Notes: generated by a model from the letters alone, not told the origin. 64,000 bases of DNA from Hemibagrus wyckioides (GCF_019097595.1 NC_080731.1:21805366-21869365); one strand, 5' to 3'; positions 1-11,246 are shown, numbered from the stretch's first letter. Made by a program: numbers and translations.

Positions 1-9
1 CACACTTTC

Positions 10-935
10 ATGAAGTGCATGGATGCTGTCTTGGTGCCGTTGCATCAACAGGGCATCAGTGCACTCAATTACCTGAACAACTGGCTCATCCTGGCCCACT
101 CCAAGGCCATGAAAGCTAGTCACCAGGATGCGGTGCTTGCCCATATGAGGTCTCTAGGCCTCAAGACCAACCCAGAGAAGTGTGTGCTTTCTCCATCTCA
201 GAGTCCCACCTTTTTGGGGGTAATTTGGGATTCCACCATGATGCAGACATGTCTATCTCCTACTCGGGTGGCTTCCATACTGTCAACAATAAATGCTATG
301 CCTCGGCCTCATGGCGGCAACAGCCAATGTGATCCTTTTGGGTCTGCTTTACATAAGGCTATTCCGGTCCTGGCTCAGAGGTCCGGGCATTCATCCCCTC
401 AGGCATTCCCTCAGTGTCTTCAGGGTTATGGGTCGTGTGCTTCGTACCCTACATATTTGGACAAGACCCCGGTTTCTGGCCTTGGGTTCCACTCTAGGGG
501 CATGTCACCTTCGCAGGACTCTTTTGATGGATGCCTCACTTTCGGGCTGGTCTACAGTCTTGGATGCCCCATTTAGGGTCTTTGGGAAGGCCCTCAACTC
601 TTGTGGCACAAAAATTGCCTGGAGATGAGGGCCATGTTTCTAGCACTGAAACACTTTCTCCCACACCTCAGGGGCTTCCATGTGCTGGTGCACACAGACA
701 GCACCACAGTGGTTGCTTATATCAACCATCAGGGCGGTCTGCGTTCATGCCTTCTGTTCAAGTTGGCGCAGCAGATCCTGCTCTGTACAGAGACCAGACT
801 TCTTTCGCTGAGAGCACTTTTTGTTCCAGGGCACATAAATTGGTAGGCAAACTTACTGTTAACACTGGTGGTGGAGACTGTCTGGCGGATTTACGGCGGA
901 GCAGAAGTGGATCTATTCACCTCTGGCCCGTCTGA
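10..935 (+). pseudogene. DIRS-like reverse transcriptase/RNase H, broken
   Basis: The first frame (10-576) holds the RT palm and thumb. The expected YLDDWL active site reads YLNNWLI, so both catalytic aspartates are asparagine and the enzyme would be dead even without the frameshifts. Around 600-846 a second frame carries the RNase H core, with HTDSTTVVAYINHQGG and the downstream LRALFVPGHINW. At least two frameshifts separate the parts. It once copied the element's RNA into DNA. The 5' part of pol and any gag lie outside the window. Confidence 0.7.
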
Positions 936-946
936 GCCTGAATGCT

Positions 947-1585
947 TTGGTACAGACCTGGCTAAGGCTGCATCTGTACACCTTTTCTCCTGGTAGTTCT
1001 GCTCCCATAAGTCATAGCCAGAGTGCGCCACAACAGGGTCCACCTTTTTCTAGTGGCTCCTTGCTGGCCCACTCAAGTTTGGTTCACGGACCTTGTCTCC
1101 CTCCTAGATGGTGCCCCTTGGGAGATTTCCATCAGGAAAGATCTCCTGTCTCAGGTGCGAGGGGCAGTTCTTCACCCCCACCCAGAGATGTGGAAGCTCT
1201 GGGTCTGACCCCTGAGGGGGACCAGTTCCTAGAGGCAGGCCTCTCATCAGAGGTTGTGGAGAGTCTGCTGAATGCTAGGGCTCCCTCCACTAGGAAGCTG
1301 TAAGTTCTAAAATGGACGCTTTTTAGTCTCTGATGCACTCAGCACGAGCAGGACCCCGTGCACTGCCTGATTGGTACAGTGCTGGGATTCCTACAGTCCT
1401 GCCTTTTTTGGGATCTGTCCCCCTTTACTTTAAAGGTGTATGTGGCCGCAGTTGCTGTGAACCACTTCCTTGTCCTTGGTGCCTCCCTAGGTAGGCACCC
1501 TCTGGTCTCTCTCTTTCTGCACAGTGCCAGATGTCTGAGGCCTTCCTGCAGACCCTTCCTCCCCTCCTGGGACGTCTCTGGTTGA
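947..1585 (+). pseudogene. DIRS-like tyrosine recombinase, N-terminal remnant
   Basis: Frame 947-1303 carries LSSEVVESLLNARAPSTRKL, and another frame near 1320-1585 continues with a KWTLF-like stretch, TLKVYVAAVAV and LPSWDVS. This is the typical linker and N-terminal core-binding part of DIRS integrases of the tyrosine-recombinase class. The catalytic R-H-R-Y half is absent after about 1600, so the copy cannot integrate. Frameshifts and stops are present. Confidence 0.6.
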
Positions 1586-1600
1586 GGGTTATTGGCCTAT

Positions 1601-2207
1601 TAATACCGGCATAATGAGGGATTTTTGGTAGGTTTATAAGGAAACATTGTTTTAGAGCCTGATTTTCTGTATGTCTAAAGAACTGCATGTTTCTTATAAT
1701 TGATCTGCCCTCTTACGAATATTTTTGTGACAGATAGCATATTTTCATTTTCAGAAATTAAACAACTTTGCCCATTTTCTTTTGTTAAAGCTAAAAAATA
1801 TTACAGCTGTTAATGCAGTAAGAACAAACTTTTAAAAATACCTAATTTGGATAGTTAGATTATTGGTATTCCTATTCCTGTTATCAGAATGTGTCACTTC
1901 AGCCATGTTTCGGAAAGCATGTATAATCCTAAATGATCCAGATCACCCACTCCATCTGGATTTAATTCCCCTTCCATATGCCTATAGTTATAGACTACCT
2001 GTGTGTAGGAGGGCTAACTATAGTAAGAGTTTTGTTCCTACAGCTGCACATGCTGTAAACACAGAGGAAATCGACCATCATCTTACGCTCTTGCATATGT
2101 TGTGTTTTTGAATGATTTTGAATGTGTTTTGACACATTCATATGTAATGTGTAGTTGTCTAGTGTTATACACACACACACTGTGAAAATGAATTTCAAGT
2201 AAACTAA
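1601..2207. other. Unassigned AT-rich interval
   Basis: No convincing coding segment or repeat family. It lies between the DIRS relic and the last intron of gene 0. A short (CA)n tract is present near 2170. It may be intron of gene 0. Confidence 0.4.

Positions 2208-2272
<65 letters not shown>
2208..2272 (+). repeat. (CTAT)n microsatellite
   Basis: About sixteen uninterrupted CTAT units. Confidence 0.97.
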
Positions 2273-2640
2273 CTAAATATCCATACCCAACAATTTAATT
2301 AATCTGATTAACAGAAAACCTTAATGACCTAATGACCTAATTAACCTAACTAGCCTAACTAACAGTAATGAACTAATCTACCTTACCCTAAAATACCTGA
2401 CTTAACTAACCTAAGTAGCCTGACCAACCAACTAACCTGATAGATCCGATCTGAACAACAGCCAACCTGATTAACCTCAGTATCCAAAATTATTTAACTA
2501 ACCAATCCATACAACACTACCTAACTAACTAACCTACATGACTTACTCATCTAACTAATCTTAACTACTTAACTAACCAAACTACCCAACCTACACAACC
2601 TGACTTACCTTATCTAACAACCAACCAGAAATTAAGAAAT
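2273..2640 (+). repeat. Degenerate CTAAC/CTGAC-rich intronic tract of gene 0
   Basis: About 370 bp made largely of variants of CCTAACTAAC, with CTAAC, CTGAC and CTAAT recurring every few bases. It ends about 40 bp before the acceptor of the terminal exon of gene 0. The same kind of tract precedes the equivalent exons of gene A (47395-47500) and gene B (56485-56718). The units match the vertebrate branch-point consensus. Confidence 0.75.
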
Positions 2641-2679
2641 TATCTGTTGTCTGTGTGTGTGTGTGTGTGTGTTGAGCAG

Positions 2680-2835
2680 ATTCTGTTGAAGGTGGAGGAA
2701 TTGATGAACAGTTTACAGAAGCTCAGAGACGGAGCAGAGCGAGAGCAGGAGATACCGAGCTTTACAGTGATTTACGAGATGCAGAAACGTCTGATCGAGT
2801 TCAAGAAGTGGTGTGAGGAGAAGAGGGAACAATAA
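2680..2835 (+). CDS. Terminal coiled-coil exon of Ig/coiled-coil receptor gene 0 (partial gene)
   Basis: Starts after a (TG)n tract and TTGAGCAG acceptor and runs open for 51 codons to TAA at 2833-2835. The sequence is charged and heptad-like (KVEELMNSLQKLRDGAE, then FKKWCEEKREQ). It is nearly the same as the last exon of gene A at 47521-47682, and a damaged copy lies at 56738. The exon phase is 0 by comparison with gene A. It encodes the C-terminal end of a cytoplasmic coiled-coil tail. Upstream exons of this gene are not visible; the DIRS relic occupies that area or they lie outside the window. The match to gene A is seen directly; the function is not known. Confidence 0.75.
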   Translation: MLLKVEELMNSLQKLRDGAEREQEIPSFTVIYEMQKRLIEFKKWCEEKREQ

Positions 2836-2874
2836 ATGACCTCATACAGCACAGAGGTGGAGCTGTGTGAGACC

Positions 2875-2906
<32 letters not shown>

Positions 2907-3310
2907 GTGATCAGATTCAGGTTAGTTATTTTGTAAAAATTAGAATTCAATCAGGATTTTTTTTTTCATTTAAGCCCAAAGAAATGACTCTTGTAAAATA
3001 GTGCAGTACTGACAGCTGTGCGGTTCTGATTCTGGTTCTCTCTGCCTGATGTGAGTCACATGGAAACATCATCACAGTTCAGTGCAAACTCTGTGTTGTA
3101 ACAGTGAAGACTGCAGGTTTATATATTAAAGGGCAGCATCGCTGTACTATATCTTACACACTAACACACACTTACATCTACACAAACATTTACAACACAC
3201 TAACACACAGCTACACAAACATATACAACACTTATAAACGCACAATTACAGTTACACAAATCATTTACTCTGTATGTGTTTTTAAAGCCAGAATAAATTA
3301 TTAGAATTAA
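2836..3310 (+). other. 3' UTR of gene 0 with poly(A) signal
   Basis: Homologous to the 3' UTR of gene A (47683-47745 plus 48779-49140) and partly to gene B. It includes a (CA)n tract near 2878-2904, ACACAAACATATACAAC-type repeats, and AATAAA at 3292-3297 in the same context (GCCAGAATAAAT) as gene A. Confidence 0.7.
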
Positions 3311-3745
3311 GTATTTTAGTTTATTACACTTTTCTCTTGATTTTATTCATGTGTGACCTTGAAGTAATCCAAAAGTAATCTCTCACATACAGACACACAC
3401 ACACACTTTTTCTCTGCACCTGTTCCACCAGGTGATTAAGATAAATACAGAAAGCTGTATACAGAAACCATATTTTTCACTGTGGTTCATAAACACTGTG
3501 TTTGAACTGATCTCACTGGCATTCCTAGGCAGTGAAGGTGTCTGTGTGTTTGTAGGTTTTGTGTCATCTGAGGCCAAAGTTTGATTCTGACAAAAAATAA
3601 AATGTATTTTACTAAAATACTGGATATATTGGACATGACAGTTTGATGTTTGTACAAGTTGCTGTGTAGTTCTGAAATTGTGTGTATAGTTGTGAGAAAA
3701 TGGTTTCATAAAGTGTGTGTTAGCAATCAAGAAAAACTGAAATAT
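3311..3745. other. Downstream flank of gene 0
   Basis: Conserved in part downstream of gene A (around 49200-49760): the CTGTTCCACCAGGTGATTA stretch and GGTTCATAAACACTG are shared. No coding segment is supported. Confidence 0.5.
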
Positions 3746-4935
3746 ACTCTACTCACAAAAAGTTAAGGATATTTGGCTTTTGGGTGAAATTAATGGAAAA
3801 TGTAAAAAGTTCACACTACAGTGATATTATATCATGAAAGTAGGGCATTTAAGTAGAAGCTGCAATGGTGATTTCCTCATCTCAAACAATTTACTGAAAC
3901 AAAAGCCAACAACAGTGGTGGGTATACCACAACAAAAAATCTCAATGTCTCAATAATCTGTCATGTGCCCTTGACCATCAATTACAGCTTGACAACGACG
4001 TCTCATGCTGTTCATGAGTCGACTTATTGTCTGCTGAGGCATGGCATTCCACTCTTCTTGAAGGGCGGCCCTCAGGTCATTGAGGTTCTGGGGTGCAGGG
4101 TTACGAGCCTCTACACGGCGACTCGGCTGATCCCAGAGGTTTTCTATGGGATTCAGGTCTGGAGAAAGTGCAGGCCGCTCCATTTGAGGTACCCCAGCCT
4201 CCAGCAGCCGTTCCCTAATGATGCGACCTCGATGAGCTGGAGCATTGTCGTCCATGAAGTCCATGAAATTAGGCCTGTGTTGTTCATGCAGGGGCACAAT
4301 GACTGGATTAATGATGTTATTCAGGTAGTATTGGCTTGTCACTGTACCATTCACAAGATGTAGGGCAGTTCTGAGTAGACACACCTGCCCAGACTGTAAC
4401 ACCACCACAACAGTGGCTGATGCATAGCGCTCTCCTTGACATCTCCAACATCATTGGCCGCCATCATTTCTGCTCAACGTGAATCGACTTTCATCAGAGA
4501 ACAGCACTGAGGCCCACAGGGCCCTCGTCCAGCGTAAATGCTCCCTGACCCTTGCAGGTTGTCTAGCACGCAGACCATGCTGATGTAAATGGTTTTGATT
4601 GGTCTGACGTGACACTTGGGTGCCTATGAGTATTCTTCATCCAGTTCCGCAGGGCACTGTTCACAATGAAGCAGTCATCAACGTGGGATGTGGCCAAAGG
4701 ACATCCACTTCTATGCCTTTCTGTGACTCTTCCAGTCTCTCTGTATCTCTGTCCCAACCTGCTGATGACACTCTGTGACACTCTTGTTAGGTGTGGTCTT
4801 GGTCTCATGATGTCAAAATGTGAACAGCATGATGAAGAGGACTGTTTAAATATTAATTCTAATTGAACCAGAAAATTTATTGGTCGATTCATGGATCAAA
4901 CACCAGTTGTGAATTTTGCTGTTAAGCACAATATT
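3746..4935 (-). mobile_element. Tc1/mariner-like DNA transposon relic
   Basis: The left end shows a Tc1-type terminal sequence (CTACTCACAAAAAGTTAAGG). The right inverted repeat is not recognisable, so that end is eroded. The element contains a broken antisense Tc1 transposase. Confidence 0.8.
3950..4895 (-). pseudogene. Tc1-like transposase, broken
   Basis: Read on the minus strand, the N-terminal paired-like DNA-binding region (start MRPRPHLTR, then GQRYRETGRVTERHRSG) lies at about 4820-4563. A shifted middle part contains FSDESRFTL near 4500. The C-terminal part at 4408-3950 has FMDDNAPAHRGR and [13 protein letters not shown]. These are the three acidic positions of a DD34E catalytic core, but they sit in different frames. 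The original role was cut-and-paste transposition at TA sites. No intact protein remains. Confidence 0.8.
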
Positions 4936-5190
4936 TTTTATGGAATAACTGTTTTATAATTGCACCAAACCCAGTGAGGCTATGGTTTACAGTGTATTTA
5001 GAATAGCTAAAGTGTTTTTTCTGCTTTACATCAAACCTGAACTCCTGTATACTGTAACTACCTATTTTCCCCTTTTTAATAAACTTTATTTTAAATAAAA
5101 CAAGAACACTACCATCCAAAACAGCACAGCAATGGAGGATAAAAATAGTAAATAGCAAATAACAGATAAAAACACTGATACTCCGCCCCC
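4936..5190. other. No recognisable feature
   Basis: AT-rich sequence between the Tc1 relic and a LINE relic; nothing coding can be supported. Confidence 0.4.
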
Positions 5191-6180
5191 TCATCCACTG
5201 ATGTCTCCTTCCTCAATGAGCTAAACAACTTTTATGCCCACTTTGAATGAGACAACCAGGAGATAGCCACCAAGACCAAACCCCTTGAGAACCATCAACC
5301 CCTCACACTCTCCACCCCAGACATCTGTGCTGCTTTGAGCCGGGCTGACGTATGTAAAGCTTCTGGACCCAATGGCATACCAGGATGTGTACCTATGCTG
5401 GACAGATGTCTGAAAATTTGATTTTTCACATTTTCACTCTGTCTCGATCCCAAACAAAAGTGCCAACTTGCTGGTTCCTCTCAAGTTTTCTTCCTCTTAC
5501 CATCTAAGGGAGTTTTTCCTTGCCACAATCCCCTTAGGCTTGCTCACTAGGGATAAATTTGTCGTACATTAATCTTGGACTGTATGTTCTGTAAAGCTTC
5601 TTTGAGACAATATCCATTGTTAAAAGTGCTATACAAATAAAATTTTATTGCATTTCTTCAAACCCACTTTAATCGTTCCACTGCCTAAGCTGGAGTGCCT
5701 GAATGACCACTGCCCTGTAGCACTTGCACTCACTCACATCTCAAAACCAGCCTTCCGTCCACACTGGACTGTCACCAATTTGCTTACTGTAGAATCAGGT
5801 GCACTGAGGATGTTGTACTAACGCACCTGCATAACAAGAACACATATACAAGAACGCTGTTTTTTTAATTTTAGTTTGGCATTTAACACAGTCATCCTCT
5901 CCAAGCTGATCACTAAACTTGCCAATCTTTGCATCATCACTTTTGTAATTGGATACTGGACTTTCTGACGAACAGACTGCAGAATATTAAGTTAAATAAT
6001 ATCACCTCCTCGACCATCACAGTTAACACCAGCATACCCCAATGATCACCTATCTTATTCTCTCTCTTCACCCATGACTGCAGGCCTGCGAATGGTTCTA
6101 ACACCATAATCAAGTTTGCAGGCAACACCAGGGTGATTGGCCTCATCAGCGACAACAATGATTCACCAGAATTAATCTAA
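5191..6180 (+). mobile_element. Non-LTR retrotransposon (LINE) relic
   Basis: Frames on the plus strand show scattered RT-domain pieces: LSRADVCKASGPNGIPG near 5335-5390, then after a nested repeat an FSLAFNTV-like segment near 5870 and NTIIKFAGNTRVIGLIS near 6100-6150, where the active-site FADDT has become FAGNT. Many stops and frameshifts. The clade cannot be fixed by eye. Confidence 0.7.
5440..5660 (+). repeat. Teleost interspersed repeat nested in LINE relic
   Basis: Contains the widely repeated teleost tail AAGCTTCTTTGAGACAATAT followed by a stretch ending in CTATACAAATAAAATT. It interrupts the LINE reading between the two RT pieces. A related sequence in the opposite orientation is at about 47780-47960. 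Confidence 0.6.
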
Positions 6181-6440
6181 CAGAGGTAATCCAACATCCA
6201 GAACATAGGATTCAGGAACAACAAAAGGCAAGCCAAGCAGTCCTAAATCCCAGCACAGGTACAGAACAATGAAGGGCAGGCAGGAAATCAGAGTCAAAAA
6301 AACAGGTTAAGCAGGTTGAAGCAAGGAAAGATAGCTAGTCAGATGCACAGAGCAAAGTGAGAAGACTATCTGGCGAGGAGCATGTGCAGCCAGTTGGCTT
6401 ATATAGGGCTGATAAGCATAACTAGCGAACAGGCTTGGAC
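6181..6440. other. No recognisable gene
   Basis: Linker between the LINE relic and the antisense gypsy relic; possibly the flank or LTR debris of the latter. Nothing coding is supported. Confidence 0.35.
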
Positions 6441-6639
6441 AGGCTTGAGTCTGGAGTCATGGAAAGTCAGATGGATGCGAAGGCCCTGTGGAAGATTGAG
6501 TCCGATGGATACTGGGTTGAGAACTTCGAGATTGGAATGGACCGACAAAGCAAAAAGTGAGTTTCTGACAGACAATTTTTGGGGCAGATCACGATTGGAT
6601 AACCAAACTCGTTGGCCAATGCCGTAGGGCGTGCCGGGT

Positions 6640-7470
6640 GGCGCTCACAGTTGCCCATCGATCATAGCTTTGGCATTGAGTGGAGAAGAACTGGGTCCCC
6701 CTCCAGACTCATCAACACCATTTAAACTAAGCAAGGGCAGAAGGTCATCTGGGAGTCGGAAGGGGGCGGAGGAGACTGGCTTGCCCGGTTCTGGATGATT
6801 TATGCTGAGAACAGGTGGGACAAGCTGCCACAAATCTCTGGACATCATGCTTGAGTGAAGGCTACCATAAACACAGTTGGAGGTTGAATAAGGTACGGGA
6901 AACCCTGGGATAACAGAAGAGGCGACTGCTGTGGCACCACTGGAGAACCTGAGATCTAAGTTTTTTGGGGACAAAGAGTCTGTTCATCTTGACAACCTTC
7001 TGGAAACAGTATCCCAGAGGTTGCTTGCTGTATTCTTCTCTCGATCCCCAGGTGGAGGGCACGGATGGTCACTGACGAAGGGTGGATGTGTTCAGGAGCC
7101 GGGTCATCCTCGTCGGGGCCGAATTGCCATGTAAGGGCATCGGGCTTCCCATTCTTCAAGCCGGGGTGGAAAGAGAGGGTGAAGTTGAAACACCCGAAGA
7201 ACAGTACCCCTGTCACAGATTGAGTCACTTGGCCCCTAGGGCCCCTAAGGAATTCTAGGGTTCTGTGTTCTGTCCATTCTATAAAAGGCTGCTCTGCGCC
7301 TTCCAACCAGTGGTGCCACTCCTCCAGGGTCAGTTCTACTAACAGGAGCTCCCATTCACCAATGGAATACTTCTGTTTGGCTGGGGAGAGGCGGTGAGAG
7401 AAGAAGGTGCAGGGATGAAGGCAATTGTCCTTAGGGGCCCCCACACCACAGGTCTGATGCATCCACTTGA
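6640..7470 (-). pseudogene. Gypsy RNase H and integrase N-terminus
   Basis: The minus-strand frame 7531-6956 contains CTFFSHRLSPAKQKYSIGEW and WHHWLEGAEQPF, the RNase H core, followed by GLKNGKPDAL. Overlapping frames continue into an integrase zinc-binding region (RLFVPKKLRSQVLQW, then MSRDLWQLV). Frameshifts are present and the DDE core is not seen. Confidence 0.75.
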
Positions 7471-7540
7471 GATCGATGGATCTCCAACTTCCTGAGAGAC
7501 AGACCTCAGGCAGTACGGGGGGGGCAACCATGTCTCACCC

Positions 7541-8256
7541 TCCCTCACCCTCAGCACTGGAGCCCCCCAGGGTTGTGTTCTGAGCCCCCCTGTTGTACTC
7601 ACTGTACACCTTTGGCTGTGTGGCCACTTCCAGCTCCACCAACATCGTGAAGTGCCAGATCAACAATCTCTTCCTGAACTTCAGCAAGACTAAGGAGCTG
7701 ATAGTGGACTTTAGCACAAAGCAGGGGAGGAATTACCAGCCCCTCACTATCGACGGGACCCCAGTGGAGAGAGCGGACAGCTTCCGGTACCTAGGTGTTT
7801 ACATCACGCAGGACCTGACATGGTCCTCTCACGTTAACACCCTGGTGAAGAAGGCCTGGCAGCGTCTTTATCATCTCAGACGCCTGAAGGACTTTAAACT
7901 GCCCTCAAAGGTGCTAAAGACATTCTACACCTGCACCATTGAGAGCATCCTGACAGGAAGTATCACAGCCTGGTTTGGGAACAGCACCAAACAGGACAGG
8001 CAAGCTCTCCAGAGGGTGGTGCGATCAGCAGAGTGTACCATCCGCACCGAGCTTCCTGACCTGCAAGCGGTGCTGGACCAAAGCCAGGAAGATTATGAAG
8101 GACCTCAGCCATCCCAACAATGGACTCTTCTCTCTGTTGAGGTCAGGGAAACATTTCTGTTCCTTGAAGGTGAACACAGAGAGAATGAGGAGGAGCTTCT
8201 TCCCACAGGCCATTCAGGCCCTCAACCAGTACACCTAGGATCTGGACTTTCTGGAC
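7541..8256 (+). pseudogene. LINE reverse transcriptase C-terminal part
   Basis: The frame reads [34 protein letters not shown] and [20 protein letters not shown], the thumb and C-terminal region of a teleost LINE RT. The FADDT segment present in the copy at 60.7 kb is deleted here: the sequence passes from the [12 protein letters not shown] region directly to QINNLFLNFSKTKELI. A frameshift near 8085 ends the homologous frame. Confidence 0.75.
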
Positions 8257-8456
8257 TTACCCCCACACGACATGACATTCTACCCCAGCTGATTGTTGCA
8301 CATGCAATAATTGCACTACTTTGTACTCTGCACTACTCTGTACACACAATAACACTCTCACTGTACATCTTTTCTGTACATCTTTGTGTGTACACTGCAC
8401 TGTCACTTTACTCCCTGTTCAATTGGACATTTTTATTTGCCTATATAAACATCTAA

Positions 8457-8928
8457 ATATATATTTATATATTTATGCACACTGTACATACTGTATTCAT
8501 TTGCTACACCATTTCAAAGTTGACCATTTTATCTACATATATGCATATACTCTATCTTCTATATGAGTCTACACATATATATTTATTTATATATTGTTTT
8601 ATTTTTCACATATACTATATATATACTATATTGTACTGTATTATATTAGTGTATAATATTTTTGTTTTTATATTTGTTTTTTATATTTAGTTTTTATAAA
8701 GCAGTTTTATATTTGTATACATTATATATTATATTACTATTTTGTTACTATTTTTATTATTATTATTTTTATTTTATTTTATTTTTTATTATTTATAATA
8801 CTTTAATCCACACCATTTATAATACTAATCCACACTTTACATTTTTCTTTTTTACTCTTTCTTTTTTATGTAAGACAGTCGTTGTCTTACCGTGTTGTAC
8901 CGTGTATGATTTCGTATGTGACCAATAA
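8457..8928 (+). repeat. AT-rich LINE 3' UTR
   Basis: Low-complexity T/A-rich sequence between the LINE coding end and its AATTTGAATTTG tail. Open frames here are composition artefacts. Confidence 0.6.
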
Positions 8929-8955
8929 AATTTGAAATTGAATTTGAATTTGAAA

Positions 8956-10093
8956 CTGGTGGCACAGGTCCGGAAGGGTCAGGATAGGTGACTCTTAATT
9001 CTGGTAAAGGCTCTTTTGGCCTGGGTTCCATGAAAAGGGTTGCAGTGAGGAAGTGAGTCAGTGCAGGGGTTCTGCAATGACACTGTAGCCTCTCTTGAAC
9101 TTCCGGGAGAAGCTGACAAACCCCAGGAACTGTTAGAGCTGCTTCCAGCTTTCAGGGTATGGCCAGTCCCTCAGTGCCTCCACCCAAATAGGATACTACC
9201 AGCCAAGAGTATGAAACCCAAAAAGGTGGTGCTGTAGGTGTGGAATTCACACATCTAGGCTTTCACATACAGGCAGTTCAGGAGCAGGTGCCGGAGCACC
9301 GACCAAACGTGGTGGGCATGCTCCATCAGAGAGTGGGAGAAGATGAGGATGTCATCCAAGTAAATAAAGATAAACTACAGTAATTGATGGACGCAGGATG
9401 GACACAGGGGCCCATCATTCTTCCCCACAAAGAAGAACCCAGCCCCAGCAGATGAGGAGGATGGACAAATTATCCCACCAGCAAGGGACTCTTGGATGTA
9501 TTGGGTCATGGAGTCTCTTTCAGGTCCCATCAACTGGTAGAAATGACCACAAGGAGGGGTGGCCAGGCACGAGGTCTATGGCATCGTCGTATGGGCGATG
9601 CGGAGGCTTGGGCTTTGGTCATTAAGGGTTCAGAGCTAAGGTCAGGGAGTGGTCTGTCCACATTGGCCACCCTGGTCAGAGGTTCAGGGCCTAGGCAATG
9701 GGCTAGGCAGTAGGTGTCCCATTTCAGAATGTGGCACTGGTCCAATCCAGGTGGGGATTGTGCTTCTGGAGCCACAGAAAACCCAGCATGACTGGGGCGA
9801 ATGGTGATGGGATGAGAAGAACAGACATTCACTCTTGGTAATGTTCAGTGATGGTGACAATTAAGGGCTTGGTACGATGAGAGGCATGATATAGGACATG
9901 GCCATCCATAGTATGAACCTGAAGGTGAGAGGTCAGAGGCAATGTCTTGAGGCCTAGCTCCTGGTCCATGAATTCAGAACAGGCCCCAGAGTCCACAAAG
10001 GCAGTTCATGGCCCTGCTGGTTGACAAAGATACCAATCTTGAGGAGTGGTTCTGAAGGGACAGTGGATCGTAGACTCACTGCTGGCCCTTCCT
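8956..10093 (-). pseudogene. Gypsy protease and reverse transcriptase fragments
   Basis: The minus strand near 9372-9340 reads [12 protein letters not shown], the RT active site. Other pieces of pol are spread over several frames with stops. The upstream antisense region near 9950-9830 corresponds to the protease/linker. It is separated from its RNase H by the inserted LINE. Confidence 0.7.
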
Positions 10094-10309
10094 TCAGTGA
10101 TGAGCCTGGTCTTTTGTTGGGCAGAAAGCAACAAAGTGTCCAGCCTCTCCACAATACAGGCATAGTCCTGAGGCCTGGCACATATCCTTCTCAGTAGGCA
10201 ATAAGTGGCAACGGCCAATCCCCATGGCTTGGGTGAGATGTGAGATATAAAAAAAAACAGACTCAAAGGAGGAGCAGAGTTCAGACTGATGCTCCGACTT
10301 GGCGATCAT
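10094..10309 (-). pseudogene. Gypsy gag C-terminus with zinc knuckle
   Basis: The minus-strand frame reads CLYCGEAGHFVAFCP, a CX2CX4HX4C knuckle typical of gag nucleocapsid. It precedes a degraded protease region (about 10090-9840). The N-terminal gag is missing or scrambled. Confidence 0.75.
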
Positions 10310-10330
10310 CCAGAGCTTGGCCTTGCTTGA

Positions 10331-11245
10331 CTACAGGAAACTGATGAACGCTACCTTGGAGCAGTCTGACGGAAAGAAAGAGGATTCTCTAGAATAAGAA
10401 TAAAACAGAGGAACTTTATATCAGATACGCTTTTATCCAAAGGGACTTACATTGCTTTCAATCTATATGTTTATCAGAATGTGTTCCCTGGGATAGCCTT
10501 TTGCATTGCTATTGCATTGCTCTACCGAATGAGCTACAGGAATTCACAGAAATATAATATACACTTATCTTTCTTATCTGCCTGTCACAAAACATAACAT
10601 AACAGCATTTATTCACAAACTGTGGCTTTTATGTGACTCCAGGGTGATGGCATTAAAGTGTTCCCGAAAACTTGTATCATCCTCACCCATTACTTTCAGG
10701 ATCAACACAAGCTGAGGTAGGAAGTATTTTCAGTTATTTATATCTTTTGCTGTATTGTGTCAGTAGGAAGTATCAGTTTACATTTACAAACAATTATTTT
10801 GCCATTATTTGTAATAATCCAGTGAGATTTTTGTTTGCACAAGGAGTCTGACAACAGCCAGTGCTTCACACAGAGATCTGATCTGATCATCATCCAGTCT
10901 GTCTGGAATGACACGAAGAAACAGAACAAACTGAGACAGACTAAATCCAGAAGAACTGTGACAATATCTCCAAGTTGCTTTAAGAAACCTGAAGGGCCAG
11001 AAATGGTGGACTCCTCAGTTCGAAAAATTAACGGTCACTGTCGCGGGGTTCATCTTTGCCAATCAACCAATAGGAATACAAGGATGATGCAATACATCTA
11101 CGCCACCAGAGGGCATTTTTATGATTATTTGTTTTTAATCTTCAGGTTAGATTAAACCATCACAGTATGGTATGGTATAAAATAAAGAAAAGACCTGGAT
11201 AGTTTATTTATTTTACAAAATAATTTGTCAAAAACTATTTCTATA
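10331..11245. other. Interval with antisense SINE, otherwise unassigned
   Basis: Apart from the SINE at about 10415-10545, no repeat or exon can be supported. An open frame at 10835-11155 matches nothing I recognise. Confidence 0.4.
10415..10545 (-). repeat. tRNA-derived SINE, antisense
   Basis: The minus strand reads TAGCTCATTCGGTAGAGCA, a pol III box A as in tRNA-type SINEs, then a TCCCAGGGAACA box-B-like block, and ends with a teleost tail (ATGTAAGTCCCTTTGGATAA). Confidence 0.65.
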
Positions 11246-11246
11246 A

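Larger units (their letters stand above)
1..1600 (+). mobile_element. DIRS-like tyrosine-recombinase retrotransposon relic
   Basis: Three shifted reading frames in order resemble the reverse transcriptase, RNase H and start of the tyrosine recombinase of vertebrate DIRS elements. The RNase H block carries VHTDSTTVVAYINHQGG. The later block carries ARAPSTRKL and TLKVYVAAVAV, typical of the N-terminal part of the DIRS recombinase. Both ends are missing: the left side leaves the window and the catalytic half of the recombinase is not seen. Assignment to DIRS rests on remembered family motifs. Confidence 0.75.
7470..8955 (+). mobile_element. 5'-truncated LINE inserted in the gypsy relic
   Basis: Begins with RT sequence matching the LINE at 60.5 kb and ends in a long AT-rich 3' region whose tail is GAAATTGAATTTGAATTTG. 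The orientation is opposite to the host gypsy. Both flanks are antisense gypsy pol, so this is a later nested insertion. Confidence 0.8.
6441..10330 (-). mobile_element. Antisense Ty3/gypsy retrotransposon relic split by a LINE
   Basis: On the minus strand the order from 10.3 kb down to 6.6 kb is gag zinc knuckle, protease region, RT, RNase H and integrase N-terminus, as in Ty3/gypsy. A plus-strand LINE (7470-8955) sits between RT and RNase H. No LTR pair was recognised. Confidence 0.8.

Noticed and set aside
1..1600. Endogenous retrovirus
   Set aside because: Tyrosine-recombinase type motifs and DIRS-like RNase H, no integrase DDE, no envelope and no LTR seen.
2208..2272. Regularly spaced repeats as a CRISPR array
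   Set aside because: Simple tetranucleotide microsatellite without spacers, in vertebrate DNA.
8475..8928. Open frames rich in Y, I and F
   Set aside because: AT-rich 3' UTR of a LINE; composition artefact.
8440..8930. AT-rich stretch as a replication origin or scaffold attachment site
   Set aside because: It is continuous with the LINE 3' end and tail; no independent evidence.
9398..9713. Plus-strand open frames in the 9.4-9.7 kb region
   Set aside because: They overlap the antisense gypsy pol; the minus strand carries the recognisable RT motif.
10835..11155. Possible exon of a host gene
   Set aside because: Open frame only; no splice-consistent context, domain or paralogue in the window.
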